Source of the DNA: Apostichopus californicus
Lineage: Eukaryota > Echinodermata > Holothuroidea > Aspidochirotida > Stichopodidae
Assembly (NCBI GenBank): GCA_020650975.1
Contig: JAIPMN010007472.1
Coordinates: 1 to 42,953, forward strand
Direction: 5' to 3'
Length of the DNA: 42,953 nucleotides
Shown: piece by piece, positions 26,401 to 35,400 of the stretch
Numbering within the stretch: position 1 is the first letter of the stretch
How the letters are laid out: every line of letters begins with the position of its first letter
Position numbers and translations under genes: made by a program
The notes under the pieces: model-generated
Databases searched by the model: none
Seen by the model: the letters and a program-made list of their open reading frames with translations, nothing else
Told to the model about the DNA's origin: nothing

Positions 26401-29400
26401 TAGTTTCATCCATACACTGTCTGCAAATGCGACCAGTTATCTCTCTAGATTCATTCGGGGAATTTTTGACATTCAGTCACTGGCTGAGGATAAGACCATT
26501 TTAATAGGGGTTTGTAACCCTACCTACATCAGGGGGATTTAGAACCCCCTCCCCCAACATCCCCTCCCCCAACACCTTTGAAATACTGGGGACATTACTG
26601 CCTTCTCTGCATTTGATATATCTTCCGTGAAATTCTCGCATATCGATTTCTTCTCCACTTCTACAGCGTGTACAGGTATACAGGAGTTACATTATTTACA
26701 CGTCACTGATATATCATTATCGATTTATTGTCAGTATAGGTCGTTGTTATATAGATGCATGGTGAGTCCACTGTAATTAGGGGGACATGATATATTTAAA
26801 CTAGTTATATAACGATATAATTATAACAGCTACGTCACGAGACATTACGTGGGCCTTTGTTTCACGATTGGCATTAATTGTAAACTGTGCATTCGGTAGA
26901 TGATGGTTGGACACAGATCTGTAGAAATTTCCCTCAAGAAATGCAAACAACTTTTGATAATACATTGTGAAGTTCTTTGGACAGTTTTTTCGTTATGACC
27001 TTTTTCATCAACCAATCCACCCCCTCCCCCTCCTCCTCTCCTGTTGGTCAGGACATATATGCATCGACAATCACCCCTTTTAGACGGATATGGTCCGTTG
27101 CAGTCAGGGGTGTCGTGCGAAAATAAATTTTTGGGGGGCCCGTGAGCAGGTGATGACTATCTAAGCGGTTGGCGCGCAGCGTACAAGAAAATTTTTCGTC
27201 TGGCAGACCCCTCAGATTGCAGGAAACGGCACTTCCCGTGCTTTATGGCAGTAAGCAACACTCCTAAAATTGATCAAAATTTCCGGCAATTTTTTATTTT
27301 AGGAAATATTCTCGAAGGAAGTGATCGCCATTTATTCCTCAGTTTACCAATTCCTCGTCTCCCAGAAGCGCCCAAAATTTAAGAAATCGAAACATTTTTG
27401 TGTTGGCTGATCCATGATCGCCGCCCATGCCCGTGAGACGTGGTGACTGGGTAAAGAAAAAGCTATGCCGTTTGAAAACATGGGCAGAAAAAGCGAAAGT
27501 AGCGAAACCTAAGGTAAAACGTGCGATAACGAAGTGATTATTTTCCAGGTTAATTGTGACTATTTGAAATGATTATTATTATTCATTTTTTTCAAAACTA
27601 CCTATCAGATCATGAGGAAAATTTATCCTGGTGGACCTTTTAGCGAACTGATTGCATGAAGTTCACATGGAGTCCCATAATCTCTGTTCACTACATTTAT
27701 CTTAACTTTCCGAACTTTGTTACAGGCTTAGAAACAAAATTGACTGACTTTGGCAAAGGTAACGGGTTGCACTTACTCTGGGACTACGTATATATAATAT
27801 TGTTCAACGATGGCAGCGTTGATGGCACATTTGGTTCATTAGTTATCAACCAGTAATTATTTAACTGTTTCGATTGACTGAATACCAACAATTTACAACC
27901 ATTGACCAAGCAGTCAACAGAAGCCCCATTTCTCGTTGGCCCTACAAGAAATTCAGTTGCTGACACTGTTCGAAAACACTCTTTTTTTTAAAATTATGAC
28001 AAAATTTTATGACACCTTTGACAAAATTTGGGGGGGCCTGTGCCCCCCCGGGCCCCAATGACGCCACTGGTTGCAGTCTTGTCAATTGAAATGTTCATGC
28101 AAGCAAGTCGAAACCTGATGAGTCCAAGGGGAGAGTCGAGAGAGCCAATATAGTGTCAATCAACGTAAACCCTTTTGGACATTTATTTTACACTTTTACT
28201 CCATGGGTTGATTTCGATACCAATATGATAGTTCTTTTTCCGCAGATCAAAATGATATTGATGAAACGACAGGTTTATCGGTTTACGAGAAAAACCTTGT
28301 TAGGTCGTCATGGGAACAAGCCATGAAAAACAAAAAGAACTTCTCTGTTGACATTTTCATGAGGTGAGTTAGTTTTTTGCAATGAATTTATGAACGCTTA
28401 TTACCAAGCAAGAAGCTCATATTATTATATTGCAATGAGTGTCAGGGAACTGTTTCATATCCACTTATCACTGATATGCTACAATTACTACTATGTTTAA
28501 TGATATGAACTGAATATCATCAATTGTATGATTGTATGATACCTTAAAAAAATATAAAGACAAAAAAAAAAATCTCCGAAATCTCATTTCTGTAAAGAGC
28601 CTCGCTAAGAACATAGGTTAGGTGGAATATTCTTCTGTGCGGGATAATATATAGTTCCAATGATATGCTGCCTCTCTCTATATATATATATATCTATCTG
28701 TGCTATACTGCTGCCAGACAGTGTGAGGAGGATGTCTGGAAGATAAAGATTCCGTTATGCTGCGGTGTCGATACATATATCGTCGCCTCACCACGCATTC
28801 CTTGCTCTAGTGTCAGAGATTGGTAGGGTGTCAAGGGCACTTGGACGAAAATAACTGCAATAGTTCAAGTTCATGTTTCGTTTCTGTGGTTGTCCGACTT
28901 TTGCTTTATTTCTCCTTTGATAACACCTGTCATAACCGACAGGTGAGTTGATGGGACGTCTGACATCAATACGGCTCATATTAAATCGATTCATCGCGGC
29001 CACAGACGGAGCTCTGTAAAACGACAACATCGAAATGGCAAATAATAACCATCATCCGCCACCTGTACGGGGGAAACACATATTTCGTTAAAATGGTTCT
29101 ACTTGCCACACATCAGTGTAACAGTCACGCTATATATTCATTAAATCAACGCTGTCTTAGAACTATAACTCAACATGATATGTAACTAGGCTAGACTAGG
29201 CATAGGCCTACTGTGCTTACCTGCTATGTAGATGTACCGTGGAGTGCATGATCTATTTTTGATACCTTTCTGAAAGCAAAAGCAATCATTGCGGTCATGA
29301 CGCCGTGTGTGTGTGTGTGTATGTAACAATTGCTTGTTAACACCGTTCCTCAAAAACTTCAATGGTGGATTAACTTCTTACTTGTTATGTGGATCCATCT

Positions 29401-32400
29401 TATGGAGCACAAGAATCGTATTCTTTCCTGTGAAGTTCAATGGTCATTTGGGGTCAACAGAGGTCAAAGTATGAAAACTTTGTGAACACGATAACTCAAA
29501 AGGTATATCTTTGTTGAACTTCATACAGGTCTGCAGATTCAGCTTGTTGAGTACAAGAACCCTATTGAAAATGGTGTAGTTTAAGGTTATTTACGGTCAA
29601 CATTTAAGTCAAAGTCTGAAAATATTGTAAGCACGATAACACAAGAATTATATCTTTCTACATCTTTCTTGGACTTCATGTGTAGTATATAGATCCAGCT
29701 TGGCGATGAGTGCAAGTATTCTATTGAAATTGGTAGAGGTCAAAGGTCACATGAGGTCAACAGGTGTCAAGGTCTGAAAACCTTTTAAATATGATAACTC
29801 CGAAATTAAAGCTACAATTAATCTATGAATTCTCCAATGCTATGATTTCTTTTGGTGAAGATAGTTCGGTCAAATTTCAGTTCAGTCTAGTTTTGTGAAA
29901 GGGCTCTGACATGGGAACTGACATGCAATATAAAAGTCATATATTTAATAACAAGTATTATCAAAGTCACATAACGACTGCTAAGAGAGAGAGAAAGAGA
30001 TAGATTGGGCGGGGGGGGGGGGGGAGNNNNNNNNNNCCACTGCTAATAGAGAGAGAGAGATAGAAATGGGAGGGAGGGGGGGGGGGAGAGCGGGGACGGC
30101 TGTGTTAAAAGTACATGTGCCCTGTCTCCTGCGGATGTGGACTTAGTCTGCGGAATTGATTTCTCACGTAGACATGTAGTATAATGTGTATGTACAGGAA
30201 GGAAATCAAGAACCCGGGGACCGTGTCATGTATATATGATGTTCATGTCATCAGTAATTCTGATTAGCATTTTAGCCAGACGGTCGACTGGAAATAGTTT
30301 TCGCTTTGAAATAACAAACAAAAAACAATCAAAAACATTTTGGAAACTTAATCTTCATGTGATCATTAGAAAAGGGTCTCGAGAATTAACGTTCATATTT
30401 AGTTTAATCAATTTACCGTCTTGTTTTGAGCAATATTAGCCAGGGATTGTCAAGAGGGTCTAAATCGGCGACCAAACATTAAAATTGCTGTAAAAGGTCA
30501 TCGAAGACTTGAGAAGATTTACTCAGCTTCTTGCTTAAATATGATATGAATATGTTTTTGTTGTCTACGATCCTATTCTCTTTGCGTGTAGATTGTTCAC
30601 ACAAGATCCGCCTTCCCAAGACCTCTTCGATCAGCTCCGAGGGATCCCATTAGGTGAACTAAGAGCAAATCGCAAGATGAAAGCACATGCCTTTAGAGTG
30701 GCTGCGTCTCTGAACACGTTAGTAGAGGGCTTGGATGACATCGAAGTACTAATTGAGATGCTAAATAACGTAGCCAGAACACACTTCAGTCACCAGGTCA
30801 CCAAACAACATTACGACGTACGTTAATTCACCTTCACTCTATAAAGGATGAATGTAGCTTTCATCCATATATATACAATTTCTCAGGATACCTTGCCCCC
30901 AAATCGATACATCTGTGGAGGCCCTATAGACAAATCACTATTTGACTAATGCTATTAGTTATAAGTCTCACTGACTCTATTTGCATCGAATGTACGTAGT
31001 GGCTCCTATAGGGATACAGCGACGTGTTATCCTGCTTCTTGAATACCTTCATTTAGCTTTTTGTTTCTGACTTTTGTCAATTTTTAATACTATTCTGTAC
31101 ACTGAAATTGCACCAAAATGTAGTTTATTAGTTTGAATAGTCAATTTTTCATTTGAAATAATAAAGAAAAACTCAAGACAGTGGGAAAGATTATGATTTG
31201 CATTCCTGCTCTTTGTTGATCAATTAAATCAGTTCAAGTGGTGGTCTACTGCCACACAAAGCAATGCATTGCATTTATAATCACACGATAGGTTACAGTA
31301 ATTGCAGGGCAAATTAAAGAAAGACAACACGTGATCTGCCTAGGTGTTGCTTAAGGCCTATCAAATGATTGAAAATGGAGAGATATGATATGGTATAGTG
31401 TGGTGTTGGGATGTGATGTGATGTAACGTGACGTACGAGGCATGACATGACGACGTGACGTGATGTGATGTGATGTGACGTGACGTGATGTGATATCATA
31501 TCATATAAGATGATATGATATGATATGCTATGATATGATATGATATGATATGATTTGATATGATATGATATGCTATGCTATGCTATGCTATGCTATGCTA
31601 TGCTATGCTATGCTATGCTATGCTATGCTATGCTATGCTATGCTATGCTATGATATGATATGATATGATATGATAAGAGGCTTGAAAACTGGAGACAATG
31701 GAATTTAGTGAGTTTGATGTTTTTTTTTTTAATTTTCACTTTCAGATATATAAGTCAAGATAGTGTAAAGTTTTGAAATTGACATTGATATGCCACACTC
31801 ATTGTCACATAGACTATCACCGCGCTTAACATTATCGCATTCAACATAATGACATGATATGTGCCTTTAAACCTTGACCTAATCTGTTTTATTATTACAT
31901 TCAGCTCCTTGGAAAGGTTTTGATGGAGGCTTTTGAAGATGAGCTGAAGGATAAATTCAACCAAAGGACAAAAGATGCTTGGTTGAAGGCATACGGAGTC
32001 ATGGAAAAGGTCATGTTGGGTGAATACATTGAGCTTGCAAAAACTGCGAACAAGTCCATTCCTGACAGCGACAAACAAAGAGGTGAGACGATTGAATGAG
32101 GAGGTGGCGGAGAACTAAAATTTCACAAGCACGTCCATGTGTGCGACGGTTGTCCTTTGATAGCCTGGGTGTTTTTAACCATGAACTGTTGGTGTGTATA
32201 TTATGATTAATATAATTATTATTATTATTCTTATTATTGCTTGCAAACTCTGTGCCCATGGCTCTGACTGGCTAACACTGGATTGCCAAACTGAGTACTT
32301 CTCGCAACTTCTTTGCATGTTTCCAGTTTTTGCTCACTACTTCGTGTTAATTAATCAGATTTTTCCTACAAAATCCGTTCACAAAATTAATTAGCATATT

Positions 32401-35400
32401 TTATTTTTTGAGGTTAATAGTATATGCAAATGAGATTATCGAGTACCTGGAGGACCCCCGGCCTAATAGACAACCATTCACAATTTTACACTGTACGTGT
32501 ATATTTAAATATACCTCAGATTCTATTAACAATCAAACAGTGTTTATTATCACAACGGCAAAGCCTAGTTTGAACATTTTATCAGAAATATACCTTACTC
32601 TTGGATTGTTACGTGAAACAAATGGGATGCGATGGTTCCAATATTCAGCCAGGACCGATTTGCTGAGTTTGTCACCATGACAACAAAGACTGTTGAAAAA
32701 AGTATGATTACCATGGTAATTGACGATCCAAAACATGACTGATAAATGCTCAAACATGGATTATTAAGTGTTGAGATTTTATGGATATTTTTTAAAAATG
32801 TCACATTCTTTGTGTCCTTTTAAAATGCTTCATGGCGCGAAATTTTAAACAAATAACTGCAGAACCGTTCTCGCTGGTTTTCAGCGAAATGAAGTCCCAC
32901 GAAAACGCCGTACTACTTACAGGCTTACATTGCAGGATTACATATTTCTGCGCATGCGCATCTCTTTCCTTCACATTCCTTTATCAGATTTTATAATGAT
33001 GGTACTTAATTTTTATACTTTGTTTTTACATACTATAGCCAATGCCCGTATTAGCTATACCGTGATTTTAGTAAGTTGGGAGCCTTATCTCAAGGCCTAA
33101 CTATGGCAATACTGTGGTGTGTATCCATTTAGCGAAATTAAGATTATTCAGCCGGAAAGTGAAAACAATATTGGGTAAATTCCTGTTGATGAGACAATTT
33201 CTTCTATAAATAAGATCCTGATAAGATACTCAATAACATTTCATTTTTTTATACTCTTTCAAGATATTTTAAGCTAAGGTTTGTATTAATCTTTGTATTG
33301 AGATAAAACTGTACAAAAACGATCAGATTTGAAGTAGTTATCACTACCTATTTAACAGTAGATATGCTATGTATGTATGCGATTGCAATTTTATATACTC
33401 ATGCCTGTAGACTGTAAAAGATTTTCAATGCACTTTCTTGACAAACGACTGTACTTTCTTTGTAACATTTTGTTCATTTTGCCATTATCTTTGCTGTGAA
33501 AATGAATTGATGTTATCCCTGTCGTGTGAATTCTCTTCGTAATTTACTCAAGCCACATGTGTACAGAAAATACATTAATTTTGAAATAGGCTGTAGATTT
33601 TCACTTGTTGGTCGTTTAGCCTATATGGACTTTAACCCCTGACCGATTACCCAATTTAACACATACACTTGACTAACATTATTGCTGAATGCATGTATTA
33701 GTTATGTGTCCCTTTCTTCGTAACATAGAAAATGTTGTATGTTATTCTTCATATCTCATGTGAACACATCATAGCCTAAAACAGAAACGTTGACCGCCAA
33801 TGAAATAAACTTTCCCTTGAATGCTTCCAACAGCCTTTCCCTATTACGTGGATAGCTGTTGTTTAATTGCAACAGTATCGGCAATAAGCATTACACTTGG
33901 AGGGGGAGTGACACACCCGGGTTTTTTATAAAGGAATGTCGCAATTGTGACAATAAGGTGTCGTAGCTTGGGAGGGAGGGGGTAGGGAGGGGGGCAGTGG
34001 CTCCACTATTACTATAGCCTGCAGGGTTAATGGTGCTATTTGATAAGCATTTGGAGTTATGGGCACTTTACTTCCAGCTATTAAAATCTAAACTTCCTTA
34101 GTGTTGACTTTGACAATGTTTTTGAGGTATAACAATATGTTAATTTACACAGATGAGAATATGTCGATTACATTTTATTTAAATTAAAAGCGATTGCGGC
34201 CAACAATAATTGCTTAATGATAACTTGAAAGTTTTACTTTCTATTCTTTTAACTTCGCTATACGGTAAGTATTTTGTTGTTTAGTCATACTGTAGGCCTT
34301 CATTTGACCTCATTTGACAATTATGACTGTTATTTTTGTGAAAAAAAAGGTTCTTGTTACTCACTGTTTGAGGTCATGAGAGGTCAACGTATGAGGACTT
34401 TGTAAACACGATGACTCTAAACTAAAGTTTGACTGAACTTCATACTTAGTATGCGCATCTTCTTTTAGTAGGTCTAAGACTCCTGTGAATAATTGTAGAG
34501 GTCAAGGGTCTTGTTAGGACACCAGAGATCAACGTACGAAAATCTTCCAACAACCTTAATTCCAAAAGCAAACTTTGGATGTACTTCGTTCTTAATATGT
34601 GGATCCAATGTAGAAAGTTCAAGAATCCTATCGGTTGATGTAGAGGTCAGAGGTCATGTGTGATCGCCAGAGGATAAGGTCTGAAAAACTTGTAAACATA
34701 ATAACTTTAATAGGTAAAGATTAGATTAATTTCATTCTTGGTATGTCGACCCACTTCATACCAGAATCATTGATAGTTCACTTACATAAGTACAGTAATC
34801 CTTGTGAGTTCAAAGGTCACTTGAAGGCACCAGCGGTCAAATATTTCAAACACAAATAACTCTCATAGAGTAGCACTTTTCATAGCCTGCGTACTAAATA
34901 TGTAGATCCACCTCAGGAGTCACATCTGTTGTTGCAGAGTTCATAGGTCATCATGTTTATAGATCACCGGAGGTCAAAGTAAGAAAACCCTGTAAGCATG
35001 TTAACTCCTAAATGAAGCTTGGATGAACTTTGTACTTGGCATGCAGATCTGCAGAAGTACAAATAATTTCCAGTGTTTGCTGTTGAGGAAGTCAAGGTCG
35101 TCTGAGGTCAGAGGGAAGCTTATAAACAGGTTTCCATGATTACAACAACCTTGCTGATCAAGTGAATTCAGCAGTGATCACCAACTTCAAATTTAATTGA
35201 CTGCAGTGTCACAGTGTATGATCTCATATGACATGTGGCGGAGAATAATGAAGCCATTTTGTCTTTCTTGTTTACGGTATCTGTCTCATTCAGTTAAATA
35301 ACTGATGGAGGTGGTCTGTTCGAGTTAACCCACAAGTCAGAGGATTTTATTACCGATAAGTAATTGTAGAAAGATTTGTTACAGTCTGCATCATATTAAT

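Larger units (their letters stand above)
17432..28245 (+). other. Intron 1 of globin gene 1 (model)
   Basis: 10,814 bp. Holds AGGTCA repeat copies D and A, the 203-bp TIR element, a SINE, an 18-bp palindrome TATATACGTACGTATATA (20149-20166) and the 965-bp hAT element. Stretches 18.8-20.6 kb, 20.9-23.0 kb and 25.6-27.1 kb show nothing else. Confidence 0.5.

Noticed and set aside
28788-29030. 80-codon minus-strand ORF rich in Arg and Asn
   Set aside because: Lies in an intron of the globin gene, with no recognised domain or flanking signals.
31314-31499. Histidine/serine-repeat ORF on the minus strand
   Set aside because: Translation of a GTGAT-type microsatellite.
31755-32259. 107- and 82-codon minus-strand ORFs
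   Set aside because: They are antisense shadows of the globin exon at 31905-32082 and its flanks.
33831-33930. Alternative last exon for globin gene 1 after the acceptor-like ccaacag
   Set aside because: A phase-1 frame of about 30 codons exists, but the acceptor is weak and no poly(A) signal follows closely; 37757 is better supported.
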